A stretch of DNA of 64,000 nucleotides from Eriocheir sinensis. Its lineage: Eukaryota; Arthropoda; Malacostraca; Decapoda; Varunidae. This document shows, piece after piece, positions 44,800 through 57,930 of this stretch (positions are counted from its first letter, which is position 1; each line of letters opens with the position of its first letter). The stretch is taken from contig NC_066576.1 in NCBI RefSeq assembly GCF_024679095.1, positions 8,350,002-8,414,001 of the forward strand. The letters are read 5' to 3'. The translations under genes were made by a program, and so were the position numbers. The notes below the pieces were generated by a model. It did no database searches, was not told the DNA's origin, and saw only the letters and a list, made by a program, of their open reading frames with translations.

Positions 44800-45165
44800 T
44801 TTACCTATTTATTGATATTTTTTTAGGCCTTGTTTCATATCATTTCATTTTATTTGTGTATTTATATATATTTTTATTATTTATTGACCTTTTTTAGGCC
44901 TTGTATCGTATCATTTCATTTTATTTGTGTATTTATTTTATTTTTATTATTTATTGATCTTTTTTTAGGCCTTGTATCATATTTCATTTTATTTGTGTAT
45001 TTTATTTATTTTTTTATTATTTATTGATCTTTTTTAGGCCTTGTTTCATGTCATTTCATTTTATTTGTGTATTTTATTTATTTTTTTATTATTTATTGAT
45101 CTTTTTTAGGCCTTGTTTCATATCATTTCATTTTATTTGTGTATTTTATTTATTTTTTACGTATT
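44800..45165. repeat. Minisatellite of about 70 bp, five copies
   Basis: Unit contains TTTTTTAGGCCTTGTTTCAT and TTTATTTGTGTATTT. Confidence 0.85.
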
Positions 45166-45414
45166 TATTGACCTCGCGTTGTTTATATATATAACTACAC
45201 AGCGAGCGGCCTTTGCACACACATAATGAACTTCCTTTTTATTTACGTTCTTTTTTTGCTCTTTATTTTCTTCCTTTATTTATCAAGCTTAAAAACCTCC
45301 TCCCACACACCTTACATGTAGAGGGACAGATTATCGTATTTCATTTGAGAATTATCGTTCATCTGGCAACACTGAAACGACGGCGTGACGTGGTAATGTT
45401 GTATAACGTGACGC

Positions 45415-45489
<75 letters not shown>

Positions 45490-45556
45490 TTTTTTCCTCC
45501 ACTCTTTTTCCTATCATCCTTCTCTCTCTCTCTCTCTCTCTCTCTCTTCGGTTGTA

Positions 45557-46925
45557 GGTAAGCTACTTGAGGGCATAATTAGAGACAAAATTGTGAGTTA
45601 CCTTGAAAGCCACTCATTAATTGGGGACTCACAACATGGCTTCCGAAACAAAAGATCCTGCCTATCAAATCTATTAACCTTTTATAACGACCTCTTCACT
45701 GTTTATGACGTAACCAAATCACTGGACGTAGTCTATCTTGATTTCCAGAAAGCGTTTGATAAAGTCCCGCATCATAAATTACTTTACAAATTAAAACAAA
45801 TAGGTATTGACGGTCAGGTAAACCAATGGATCGCGAATTGGTTGAGCAACAGACAACAAAGAGTAGTGATTGACGGATTTAACTCAGAGTGGGCGCCTGT
45901 CACTAGTGGCGTCCCTCAGGGCTCGGTTCTTGGCCCAGTGCTCTTCATTATTTACATCAACGACGTGGATGTTTTACAATATAACCGCTTTAGTAAATTT
46001 TCAGAAGACACAAATATTGGTAACTCGGTTCTCACTTTCGATGACAGGCATAGACTCCAAGAGGATTTGCACACAATTTCCGATTGGTCGGGTTGTTGGG
46101 AGATGCCCTTTAACGTAGACAAGTGCCAGGTCCTTCAAGTTGGAACGAGGAATAAAAAGTTTGATTACGAAATGCGCGGCGTTAAACTCAAAAGCGTTCA
46201 ATGCGTCAAGGACTTGGGAGTCAAAATCGCGTCAAACCTCAAATTCTCACAGCAATGCATCGATGCAGCAAATAAAGCGAACAGAATGTTGGGCTTCATT
46301 AAAAGAAACTTTTTATTTAAGAATAAAGATGTAATACTCCCGCTCTACAACAGTTTAGTCAGACCCCACTTGGAATATGCGGTACAGTTTTGGTCTCCTC
46401 ACCATGAAAAGGATATTGCTAAATTATAAGGTGTTCAGCGTCGGGCAACTAAAATTATCCATTCCTTGATCAACAAATCCTACTAAGAAAGGCTTTATAC
46501 ACTTAACATGTTATATATTGAGAAACGTCGCCTCCGAGGAAAACTGATCGAATGTTTTAAAATACTTAATGGTTTCACGAATGTAGACAGATCAACATTG
46601 TTTATGATCGATGACACTTTGCGCACGAGGAACAATGGCGTAAAACTCAGATGTAGACAAGTAAATTCAGACTGCACCAAATTTTTCTTCACCAACGTTG
46701 TAGTGCGAGAATGGAATAAGCTCCCATCATCAGTGGTCCAGTGTAACACGATTGACTCCTTCAAAAATAAGCTCGACCGTCACTTCCTTCAACTTAATAT
46801 CAACTAGAGTAGAAATGCAACGTTTTGGAGTCTTCTGATTAATGTAAAATCACTTAGGTTTAAGGACAGACCACCAAGTCTGGACCATGGGGTCTGTGTG
46901 GTCTGATTTTCTATGTAAATCTATG

Positions 46926-46935
<10 letters not shown>
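45557..46935 (+). mobile_element. Degraded CR1/jockey-like LINE: reverse transcriptase to 3' end
   Basis: The frame begins in the RT domain (KLLEGIIRDKIVSYLESH), continues through QHGFRNKRSC, LDFQKAFDKVPH, and SGVPQGSVLGP, and ends with VVREWNKLPSSVV. The catalytic box, usually FADD, reads FSED here, and there are two in-frame stops (about 46427 and 46484), so the copy is inactive. It is 5' truncated directly against a CT array and ends in two copies of a TCTATGTAAA-type unit rather than poly(A), as CR1/L2-type elements often do, then runs into another CT array. Confidence 0.9.
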
Positions 46936-46974
<39 letters not shown>

Positions 46975-47845
46975 ATTTATGGGCGATAGAGAGGAAAAAA
47001 AGAGAAAGGAGGAAGGAAGGAGCTGTCTAGATCAACATTATTAATAGGCTCAGTTGAGGATTTTATGAAGGAAGAGGAGGAGGAAGAGGAGGAGGAAGAG
47101 AAGGAGGAGGAGGAGGATTGAAAGGTAGTGCATGGAGGGATATAGTTATAGGAAGGAATATTTATAGTTTCACGGATGGAAGAGGAGGAGGAGGAGGAGG
47201 AGGAAGAAGAGGAGGAGGAGGAGGAGGAGGAGAAAGAATTGGAAGTTATATTGAGCAGGAGGAGGAGAGGGAGGAATGTGGACAGGAGAGAAGGAGAAAG
47301 AGGAAGAGGTGAAAGAAGGAAGGAGGAGGAGGAGGAGGAGGAAGAAGAGGAGGAGGAGGAGGAGGAGGAGGAGAAAGAATTGGAAATTGTATTGAGCAGG
47401 AGGAGGAGAGGGAGGAATGTGGACAGGAGAGAAGGAGAAAGAGGAAGAGGTGAAAGAAGGAAGGAGGAGGAGGAGGAGGAAGAAGAGGAGGAGGAGGAGG
47501 AGGAGAAAGAATGAGAAATTGTATTGAGAATGAAGAGGAGAAACAATCGAGATAACTTAGGGAGAGGAGAAGGAGAAGAGGAGAAGTAGAAGGGAGAAAG
47601 AGAAACAAGAGAAGGAGGAAAGGATAACAGTAGGAACAAAGAATAAATAACGAAGGAAGAGGAAAGGAGAAAAAAATGGATAAAAGGAGAAAATCAGGAG
47701 AAGGAGAGAAAGAGAACCAAGAGGAGAAAGAGGAAAATGGATTAAAGGAGAGGAAATTGAAGGTGGAGGGAGAGAGGAAAGAGGAGATGAGTAATTTAGA
47801 GACTGATTGGTGGAAGAAGAAGAGAAGAGAAGGGAGGAGAAGATA

Positions 47846-47878
<33 letters not shown>

Positions 47879-47880
47879 GA
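46931..47880. repeat. CT array and GGA-rich minisatellite
   Basis: CT array at 46931-46972, then three copies of a roughly 150-base purine unit sharing AGGAATGTGGACAGGAGAGA. Long Glu- or Ser-rich frames are artefacts. Confidence 0.88.
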
Positions 47881-47926
47881 CCCGACCCGTTTGTTTCTTC
47901 AGGGAGTGAGTCACGTCTGGCGAGAT

Positions 47927-48065
47927 CAACTTACATAGTCTCCAGCGGCCAAACACGGTCCCCTTAATGGTCCTCTGACGCGGCGTACTGCCCCAAAACC
48001 ACTTCTCTCTGACCCCGGATCGAACCCCCTTCACTGGAGTCTGCATGCCAGTTCCACGCTCCAAT
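47927..48065 (-). other. Candidate orphan exon with strong donor
   Basis: A balanced-composition patch within purely GA-rich repeats. On the minus strand it reads an open segment (KWFWGSTPRQRTIKGTVFG core) ending CTAT|GTAAGT at about 47931, a near-perfect 5' splice site. Possible acceptors are GCATGCAG or TTGGAG upstream. It also contains GGTTCGATCC, a pol III B-box-like sequence, so a SINE relic is an alternative. No family recognised. Confidence 0.22.
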
Positions 48066-48555
48066 ACAGTGAGTGGGAGAGAAGGAAAAGGCGAAGTTAG
48101 AGAAGGAACCATAATTTGTAAGGAGGAGGAATGGAGAAGCAGGGAAGAAGGGCAGTGGACGAGAGAGAAAGAGACAGAGGAAAAAAAGAGAGACGGGAGA
48201 GGAGGAGGAGAGGAAAGAGGAGAAAGAAGAATGAGAAGAAGGAAGCAAGTGGAAGGGAGAGAAAGAGATAGAGGAAAAAAAAGAGAAAGACGGGAGAGGA
48301 GAAGGAGAAGAAGAGGAGCAAGTCAGAGGTTTTAGTGAGGTGGAGAGGAGATGAGGAGGAGGAAAGTGGAAGAGAGAGGAGGCGGAGGAAGAAGAGAAAG
48401 ACGGGAGATGAGGAGAAGGAGAAGAAGAGGAGCAAGTCAGAGGTTTTAGTGAGGTGGAGAGGAGATGAGGAGGAGGAAAGTGGAAGAGAGAGGAGGCGGA
48501 GGAAGAAGAGAAGGACGGGAGAGAAGGAAAAGAAGGAAAAGAAAAATTAAAACTT
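48066..48555. repeat. Purine-rich minisatellite
   Basis: A roughly 125-base unit with GCAAGTCAGAGGTTTTAGTG at about 48318 and 48433 is tandemly duplicated; the rest is degenerate. Confidence 0.82.
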
Positions 48556-48905
48556 GTACTGAGGTGTATTCCAGTAAAGCCCCGTGCCAAACTGTATATA
48601 TTCTAAGTAAAGCAAAGTAATTCTAAGTAACGTAAGTAACTGTGTATATATTCTAAGTAAAGGTCAAGGGCTTATATACTTTGCACCAGTTATTAAAAAG
48701 ATTTCCCCCATAGTGTTCCCAAATTTCTTAGCCGCCTTATCAACACCAAACACCATATTAGGAATTTTCAGCGTCTTTAGACTTCTGTTTCGTTGCTGAC
48801 AAACCCCACTGGCTCGCATTCTTAACGATGATAATGATATAGAGAATTTCCGGATATAGCGAAGTGGTGTTCCGTCTAATCAGTCAGGTGGTTGAGTGGG
48901 GGGTT

Positions 48906-48968
<63 letters not shown>

Positions 48969-49239
48969 CAATAAACTATCAATCATCAATCAAACCCATC
49001 CTGTTCTAAACTTATCGAATTTTTACAGCACCGAGCCAAGTTTGTAATGTTCCGTATTTTGTCCTATTTCATCATGTTGTACAAGGGTTTAACACGATCA
49101 CAGTCACACTAACTTGATTATGTAGGATCCTTTTACACGTGAGGTTTTATACTTTGTTTGGTGAGGCGTTCCCTTCTTCCCTTCAAAATTTTCTTACATA
49201 ACATTTGCAGTTTTCTTATGTCACAGTTTTTTCTTGTTT

Positions 49240-49334
<95 letters not shown>

Positions 49335-50157
49335 GCCAGCTCACATTTCCCAAGGGTACGAGTGTAAACATGATAACAGTTTCTCGTCTCCGTCTCTGTA
49401 AGGCTGACGAGGGACAATGAGCTTTCCCTTCCCTCTTTCACAGCGGTAAAATCTTATGCGAGTTTTGTGGCCTCGTGAATATAGATGCATTAATTAGTAC
49501 CTCTTACCGGCATATTAGTTTTCTTTATTGTCTCAGTTTTGTGTCCTGGTGTTGTTGCCCTTGAGCTGCTTCCATTGCTGTAAAAAAAATAAAAAATAAA
49601 AATAAAAAACATATGCGTCTTAGCACCGTATTCTCAGACGCTTTCGGCTCACAACAACTACTTCCCCTAAGTCTATATATACCAAGTCAAGTCACTCTGC
49701 TTCAAAACTGCGACCGGTACGCGCAGGAGGAGGTTTTGGGGCGGAGCAGCGGGATGACGTCACTTGGAGCCCAAAAAAAATATATCCGCCAGTTCAGGGG
49801 TGACTAAAGTTGGGGCCGTGTGTGGACTCTGGATGTGCATTCTCGCCTTCTTTCACGGCGCATTTAAGCAAGCAAGCAAGGTAAATAAATGGTAAGAAAA
49901 TAAAGTTAAACCATACATGATAAAAAAAAGTAAAAAAATATAGAAGATGAGATGATAAAGTATAAATGTCGGCTACCCACAAATCATAATCACATCTTTA
50001 GACCCGTGAGACTTGACCTTTCCTTCCTCTGATGCATATTTATGTATACACCAATCATTTTCAGTCAGTCCATCTTGTTGAAATGATTATATACTGACGG
50101 AATATTTACCTTTCATTAGTCTCTCTGAGCATCTGTGTGGAGTATGTAATTTTTATT
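48556..50157. other. Simple sequence and unannotated DNA
   Basis: GT array 48909-48967, TTTC array 49236-49277 joined to a GT array 49278-49330, a LINE tail, and otherwise no feature. A CRE-like TGACGTCA at about 49754 stands alone. Confidence 0.55.
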
Positions 50158-50728
50158 TAACCCGGTAGCAGCGACGGGCCAAATTTGTGGCTATACCGTG
50201 TAGCAGCGACGGGCCAAATTTGTGGCTTTACCGTGTACCAGCGATGGGACAAATTTGTGGCTTTACCGTGTAGCAGCGACGGGCCAAATTTGTGGCTTTA
50301 CCGTGTAGCAGCGACGGGCCAAATTTGTGGCTTTACCGTGTACCAGCGACGGTCCAAATTTGTGGCTTTACCGTGTAGCAGCGACGGGCCAAATTTGTGG
50401 CTTTACCGTGTAGCAGCGACGGGAAAAATTTGTGGCTTTACCGTGTAGCAGCGACGGGCCAAATTTGTGGCTTTACCGTGTAGCAGCGACGGGCCAAATT
50501 TGTGGCTTTACCGTGTACCAGCGACGGGCCAAATTTGTGGCTTTACCGTGTAGCAGCGACGGGCCAAATTTTTGCCATGATATAAACCCCCAAAATAGAT
50601 GATGCATAAACTGATCACAAATGCGTTGATATATATATTATGAAATGGTTTGTGTGAGTGATGATTTTTTCTTATTTTTCTCGCTTATAGGGGCCTTTAA
50701 GAAACGATCCTCGCAGGTACCAGGTTAA
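50158..50728 (+). mobile_element. TTAA-bounded element with twelve 35-bp repeats
   Basis: Same unique part (TGATATAAACCCCCAAAATA, TGGTTTGTGTGAGTGATGAT) and same 35-base unit as the 17.6 kb copy, in opposite orientation, with twelve units instead of eight. Length difference is 138 bases, close to four units (140). Confidence 0.78.
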
Positions 50729-50879
50729 TTTTCATCATCTTTATCTTCTGTTACTAAGTTCACTGTAGGACAAAAGGTTTTCCTGAACGATTTTCAACAT
50801 TTTTTTTTTACATAGGCCTATCAGTGTTTTACTAGATGCAAGGTAACGTAGCCATTATATATGAAAGAAAACATTATTA

Positions 50880-51540
50880 TTTTAGTGTAGGTCAATAGGA
50901 TGAAGAAAGAAGAATGAGAATGAAAAGGAGAATGAAGAAGAGGAGGAGGAAAATAAGAAAAACAGAGAAGCTTAAGATAGAAGAGGAGGAGGAAGAAAAA
51001 ACGAGAAAATGAACCCTGGGAAATGAAGAAGAAGAAGGGGAGGAAAATAAGATAAAGAGAAAAGGAAGCTTGGGGAATGAAGAAGAAGAAGGGGAGGAAA
51101 ATAAGATAAAGAGAAGAAGAAGCGTGGGGAATGAAGAAGTTAAGAAGGAAAGTAAGAGAAAAAGGGAAGCGTGAGATTAAAGAGGAGGAGGAAGAGGAAA
51201 CGAGAAAAGGAAGCTTGGGGAATGAAGAAGAGGGGGAGGAAGATAAGAACCAAGAAGAAAATAAGAAGAATGAAGAAAAAGAGGAGGAAAAAAGAAGGAG
51301 AAGTGGAAGTGTGGAGAAGAATAGAGGAATGAAGAAGAGAGAGAGAGAAAAGAAGGGAGGGTGTGAGGGGAAGAAGGGAAAGGAAGGAGGGAGAAAATGA
51401 CAAGAAAATGACAAGAAAGAGAAAATGGGATATGAAAGGAGGAAAAGAGTAGGAGAGTGAATGGAGAAAGGTGGAAGAGGAAAAAATGGGGTGAGAAAAA
51501 GGAAGGAAGAGGAGGAGGAGGAGGAGGAGGAGGAGTAAAG
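50880..51540. repeat. GAA/GGA-rich degenerate minisatellite
   Basis: Repeated GGGGAATGAAGAAGAAGAAG-like units of about 60-65 bases. Confidence 0.8.
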
Positions 51541-51844
51541 ATTTATTGAACCTCATAAATCTACCGCATTGTAACGTTCCTGCCTTCTGTGTTATCCTTT
51601 TATCAAAGAATATATCTTTTTCTTCTCGTCTTTTTCATTTATCTCTTCCATTTCCACACTTCTTTTCCTTCCTCCTCCACTTCTTTCATTCTCACGCTTT
51701 CTTGTCTCTCTTTTCTTTGTGTGTTTGCATATTTAACACCCAAAAAAACAGTAAAACAATGAAATAAAGTAAAAATTCAGAGGGACGAGTTAAACCAGAG
51801 GAGTTCCCCATCAAACCCGTGACGATTTTCTTCTTGATCCTCGT

Positions 51845-52037
51845 TTTCTATGCGTGTGCTGCCCTCTAGCGGGAAGGCGGCGCGTCCCTCCCTCAGTTGG
51901 ATGAGAGCCTGTGAGGTGGGAGGACGCGCGGCGGGTCTTGCGCTAATGGCCGAGTGTCTGTAAGGGCGTGAGGGAGGAAGGACAGAGTACCACCACGACA
52001 CGACGATTGAGGGGCGGCAGGAGACGGGGCACGACGG
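51845..52037 (+). other. Candidate noncoding first exon in a CpG-rich island
   Basis: A GC-rich, CpG-containing patch inside AT-rich and simple sequence, ending in GACGGACG|GTGAGTGG, a good 5' splice site followed by a G-rich intron-like start. No convincing reading frame is seen. It could be the first exon of a gene whose coding exons lie beyond 64 kb or were not recognised. Confidence 0.25.
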
Positions 52038-52109
52038 ACGGTGAGTGGGCGGGGCGGGGCGGGGGTTATCTGGGGGTGATTGGGGGAGAGGGGGTGGGTT
52101 GTAGGGGTA

Positions 52110-52377
52110 TGGTGTGTGTGTGTGTGTGTGTGTTAGTAAGAGTCTTCCTTTGTATTGTTATTTTTTTTATCTCCTCTTCCTTTTCTTCCTCTTCCTTTTC
52201 CTCCTCTTCTTCTTCTTCTTCGTGTGTGTTTAAATTTTTTTCCTTGTTATTCTTGATTTTCTTCTCTTCCTTCTTTCTCTTCCTCTTCTTCTTCTTCGTG
52301 TGTGTTTAAATTTTTTCCTTTTTGTTGTTATCCTTATTTTCTTATTTTCCTTCTTCCTCTTCCTTTTATTGTTCTTC

Positions 52378-52444
<67 letters not shown>

Positions 52445-52615
52445 TGTACATTGAATAATATGAAGAAAAAAATTGTGGATTCATTATTAATATCATCATT
52501 ATTCCTTCTATTACTTCTACTACTACTACTACTACTGCTACTACTACCGCTACGCCATCACTTATCATCACCATTACTGTTATTTCTCATCCATTTACAA
52601 CACCATCTACAGATA

Positions 52616-52662
<47 letters not shown>

Positions 52663-52678
52663 CTGCATCTCCCCTTAT

Positions 52679-52726
<48 letters not shown>

Positions 52727-52735
52727 ATAACACTC
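52110..52735. repeat. GT, CTT, ACT and CA arrays in series
   Basis: GT arrays at 52378-52440 and 52619-52660, facing a CA array at 52682-52723, which could fold into a GT/CA hairpin; CTT-rich spacers with GTGTGTTTAAATTTTTT twice. Confidence 0.88.
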
Positions 52736-52799
52736 GTAATTGGAAAATCGTGCCGGTAATTTGTAAACTGGCCAAGTGTTAATTAATACGGTATATACA

Positions 52800-53190
52800 G
52801 AGACAGGTAGATGGGAGTGGTAGGTAACAGGTAGATGGGAGTGGTAGGTAATGGGGGTGGAGATGGAAGAGGTGGTGGATAGATTGATAGGTGTGTAGAT
52901 GGTAATTAATGAAGAATAGCTTGGTAGTTATATAGTAGAGAGTAAATTGATATATATAAGTAGATAGAAGTGGTAATGATTGTGGAGGATGAAGAGGTGG
53001 ATAGATTGATAAGTGTGTAGATGGTAATTAATGAAGAATAGCTTGGTAGTTATATAGTAGAGAGTAAATTAATATATATAAGTAGATAGAAGTGGTAATG
53101 ATTGTGGAGGATGAAGAGGTGGATAGATTGATAGATGTGTAGATGGTAGTTAAGTTAATGAAGGATAGTGATAGGTAGTTAGATGATAAT
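52800..53190. repeat. Tandem duplication of about 120 bp
   Basis: AATTAATGAAGAATAGCTTG at about 52902 and 53023, with the surrounding sequence repeated almost exactly; a third decayed copy follows. Confidence 0.85.
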
Positions 53191-54763
53191 GATGAATAGA
53201 TTGATAGATATGAAGATTGATAGGTTAGCCGATAAATGCATTATTAGTGTAAATGAAAATGTTAGTGTTGATAGAGGAGTAGACAAATAAATAAATGGGA
53301 AAATAGAAAGATGAATAGGTGTATATAGAAAGGATAACCCGAATAGAATGGAAGATAGACTGATGGATAGAAAGAAATAGAAAAAATGGAAATGGAAAAG
53401 TTCAGGTTGATACACAAGTGGATAGATAGATAAACTTATAAATAGAAATTGAACCGATGCATAGATAAGTGTTAATCTTGATAGAAAATGTTCAAAAAAT
53501 AGAGAAATTGATATTGAAAGATGAATTGACGTGAATAAAGTTTGCAATGAGACACGAATAGAAATAGAAATAAACTGATAGAAAGCTGAAATGATGGAAA
53601 TAGATGATAATAATAAAAATACCGATAAAATGATAGACGGAAGGATAAAATAGTGTATACAGAACCATTAATCTTGATAACTGAATACATAGAAAAATCG
53701 ATATCACTGAGATACTTACATTGATGGATTAATAAAGTGTGATAATATTGATAGCCTATTAATGGATGGTTTGAATGTCGGTTTTAAAGGTACAGTTTTC
53801 ACGTTAAAATTGATAGATAATTAAGAGGTTGAGTAATTGGTGATTGGGTTTAGCCAGATGCATGTTGTGTTTATTGATCCATTACAAGGTTCTCCGATTC
53901 TTGTGTTTAATTATATGCAATTAGACTTATTAAAGATTTATTTTATTGCTTTTCGACTTTTATTTTGTCGTTTTTGTTTTCATTTTTGTTGTTTGAGTCT
54001 TGTTATGTTTTTCTCTATTCTTGCATTTGTTGTTTTTGTTTGTTGCTGCTGTTAGTATTTTCTTCTTCTTGTTCTTGTTATTTCTTTTTGTTCTTGTTTA
54101 TTTTATTTTCCTTTTCTTGTTGTTGTTGATGCTTTGTGTCTTTATTTCCTCCTCTGCATCTTTTCTTCTTTTTCTAGTTTTTTTTTTCATTTAAATGTTG
54201 TTCTTTTTTCTTCATCTTATTATTATTTATTTATTTATTTTCATAGTTTCCATTTTTCTTTACACATTCTTATTTTATCGTTTCTTCTTGAAATTTATGA
54301 AGTTGCGAAATTTAGTCGTTTTCGGGCGATGAAAATATAATATAGTGATGTATTTTTTCTTCCTCCGTGTTGAGTTTTTTCTTTCTCCTCCTCCTCCTCC
54401 TCCTCCTCCTCCTCCTCTTAAGTGAAAGTTCAAGTATCACCAGTTTTATTTTTATAAGTTGATTTATTTTTTGTTCCGGGTAACTGAACAAGGAAATATA
54501 AGATAGACTCCAGTTAGTATTACATAACTTTACTTCATTTTTACTTATTTTCACTCAACCAAAACGAGCGTCTAGTGTATTAGTGTTCTTTTTATTTCGA
54601 AGTATATATATGGTAATTCAGGTGATCCTTATTATTGTTGTTTTGCATTTATTTTGTGTGTAGAAAAGTGAAAAGTTGAGTGTACGTACCGATTATGTAA
54701 CCTATCTCGCAGTTTGCTTTTTTTTTTTCATTTTATGCTTGTATTATGAAGGTGAAGTGACAA

Positions 54764-54820
<57 letters not shown>

Positions 54821-54843
54821 TATCCCTTTGTTGCTCGTTTCAC

Positions 54844-54875
<32 letters not shown>

Positions 54876-55920
54876 CCTGCTCCTCAATACCTGGTTTTTC
54901 ATTTAGTGGTTTAGATTAGTGGGTTTAAAATTAATAAATGGTCATTCGCTTCATGTAGCACTTTAGGTCTGTGCTTCAAGTCACCCAAGTGTTGTGTGTT
55001 GTTATATTATGTTTTATTACAATTTTTTTTGTTCTTGGAGAATATGAGCAAGCGCAAGCAGGCCAAATTTACTACGTGTCGTGATAAACGGATTACAGAA
55101 AATATTATTATCTTCCTCTTCCTCCTCTTGAATCGTCTCTTGCTTCTGCTCTTCTTCCTTTTTATTTTTGTTGTTATTTTTATTGTTATTGTTATTGATG
55201 TATGTTTAATAGCTAATGATGTTGATGGTGCTACAGCTAACATTAAAACTACGGTATAATCTCGCTACTTACAGTTATCATTATTGTTTATGTTATTGTT
55301 GTCATTGTTGTTATTATTATTATTGTTGTTATTGGCAATGCTTTCATCTCTACCACCACCACCATCACTTAGAACACCACCATCACCACCACCACCACCA
55401 CCACTATCACCACTTAGAACTCCAAAGCCACCATCGCCACCACCACCACCATCACCACCACCTCTACTATCACCCCCACCCCCACCCCCACCCCCGATCA
55501 ATACCATTTAATAGTTCTCTACCCAAGTCTTAACACGGAGTGGCTGTGTCGTCAGGAGCTGGGGATTCCTAGCATTGGGTGACCTGTGTAGTTTCACGTC
55601 CCAGGCACCTCGACACAACCGCTGCCTCTGTTAGTGCTACTGATGATGGTGATGATAATGGTGATGAGGGTAAATTAACGATGTGCTTCTCTTCTCCTCT
55701 TTCTCCTTCTCCTCCTGCTGTGGTTCTGTTTTGCTTTGCTTTGGTCGACTTCTCTTTAAAAATGATTTAATTAACTGCTGAATAAATTACATCAAGAAGT
55801 AAAACAAAACATTAAGAACAAAAACAGCAAACTCGAAGAACAAGATAGAAAAAAATAAACACAAGAAGCAAACATACAAACAAACAAACAAACAAACATA
55901 TATAGTGGACGGCCCTCATG
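53191..55920. other. AT-rich sequence with GATA-like and trinucleotide tracts, no gene
   Basis: Degenerate GATAGA/AAATAG from 53190 to 53720, T-rich TTG/TTC tracts at 53930-54300, CTC repeats near 54385, GT/GA and CA arrays at 54764-54870, ACC repeats at 55345-55495. Nothing coding recognised. Confidence 0.6.
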
Positions 55921-55924
55921 CATT

Positions 55925-55978
<54 letters not shown>

Positions 55979-56071
55979 TCTTTAACTAAATCTATTATAA
56001 ATCTATATATACAAACTCAAACACATACGCATGACCAGTTACTGAGGCAAACACACACACACACACACACA

Positions 56072-56125
<54 letters not shown>

Positions 56126-56291
56126 ATGAGCGTTGAGTGTTGGACAGAGGATAAGAGGGAAGAATGGTAATGGTTGGGGGGAAGAGGAGGAGGAGGAGGA
56201 GGAGGAGGAGGAGGAGGAGGAGGAGTAGTAGGAGGAGGAGGAGGAGGAGATGACAAACCAGGAGTAATGGAGAGGAGGTGACGGGAAGAGG

Positions 56292-56360
<69 letters not shown>

Positions 56361-56614
56361 AAGAAGCTACTAATACAGGGGAAAGGAGGGAAAGGAGAAG
56401 AAAAGAAAATTGAATAGATGGGAGAGAAAAAAAGGAGTAAGGAGAGAAAGAAGGACAATATTAAGAAGATTGAAGGGATTGGAGAAAGAAGAGGTAATGG
56501 AAGAGAGAGAGAGACTGGGTGATAGGGGCAGGTGTAAAAGGTGATGCAGGGGGGGAGGGGGAGGCAAGGGATGGGTGGTGATGGTTTTGATGGATGGAGT
56601 GAGTGTGCATTAAA

Positions 56615-56679
<65 letters not shown>

Positions 56680-56740
56680 ATTTTCTTGATGGTGATGATA
56701 GTGTTAATGTTGATGCTAATGATGGTGATGATGGTGCTAC

Positions 56741-56805
<65 letters not shown>

Positions 56806-56965
56806 GTTGTTATTATTATTATTATTGTTGTTGTTGCTGTTATTATTGTTATCGTTGTTGTTGTTGTTGTTTTTGTTGTTATTAAGGGCACGGTGGAAAT
56901 TCATTAGCTAATAAGCCTTGCCACACGTGTTTACAGCGGACGTTGGGTAACACATACACACACGT

Positions 56966-57012
<47 letters not shown>

Positions 57013-57020
57013 AGGTATAC
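55921..57020. repeat. Dense microsatellite block
   Basis: CA 55926-55973; CA then CT 56050-56122; GGA 56184-56250; GA 56293-56355; GT 56619-56677; ATT 56742-56805; CA 56967-57010. Confidence 0.93.
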
Positions 57021-57284
57021 ATGCTTAATATACCCTATCTGCCTGCCTGCCAACCCCACCTTACCCACCCACCTACCGTACCTTCATACTTTTTTACTTT
57101 ACCTCTACTTTTTTTTTTTTTTTTTTTTTTTTTTACAGCAGAGGAGGCAGTGCAAGGGCGCAGAAAAAAACAATAATGAACAAAAAAAGCCCGCTACTTA
57201 CTGCTCCTAAAGCTTACCTAACTATTCATTATTTAACCTAAACCTAAGAGCTATCAGCCTGTCTACCTCTTCCCTTCATACCTT

Positions 57285-57930
57285 ACCTAACCTAACCTAA
57301 CCTAACCTAACATAACCTAAACCTAAGAGCTATCAGCCTGTCTACCTCTTCCCTTCATACCTAACCTAACCTAACATAACATAACATAACCTACTCACCT
57401 ACCTTCATATCTATCTATTCACCGACATACCTCCTAACCTAACCTAACTTAACTAAAACACTTGCTTCCCTACATATCTATCTTTTCAACTACACTATAC
57501 CTCAACTAACCTAACCTAACGTACCCTATCTACCCACCTATCTATCTACATACCTCCTTCCTCCTTCACCTTACCTAACATAACCTAACCTAACTAAAAC
57601 ACTTTCTTCCCTACATAGCTATCTTTTCAACTACACTATACCTCAACTAACCTAACCTAACCTCGCCTAACCTAACCTAACCTAACCTAACTAAAACACT
57701 TGCTTCCCTACATAGCTATCTTTCCAACTACACTATACCTCAACTAATCTAACCTAACGTACCCTATCTACCCATCTAACCTCTATAAACTTCCTCCTTC
57801 CCCAAAACCTAACTTAACCTAAACCACTAACACGCCTATACTCAATCCACCAACAACCCTACCCATATACATTCTGATTCCCCTCTCGCCTCACCTGATC
57901 CAACCTAACCCAACCTACCAACTCGCCTGC
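57285..57930. repeat. Degenerate AACCT (telomere-type) block with higher-order repeats
   Basis: Runs of CCTAA/AACCT separated by duplicated spacers: GAGCTATCAGCCTGTCTACC twice and CTATCTTTTCAACTACACTA three times. TTAGG is the common arthropod telomere unit. Confidence 0.8.

Noticed and set aside
47246..48112. 288-codon minus-strand frame and neighbouring Glu-rich frames
   Set aside because: Products of GGA/GA repeats; only the 47.93-48.06 kb patch has ordinary composition and is listed separately.
50158..50600. CRISPR-like array of regular 35-bp repeats
   Set aside because: Units are head-to-tail with no unique spacers, the setting is eukaryotic, and the array belongs to a TTAA element.
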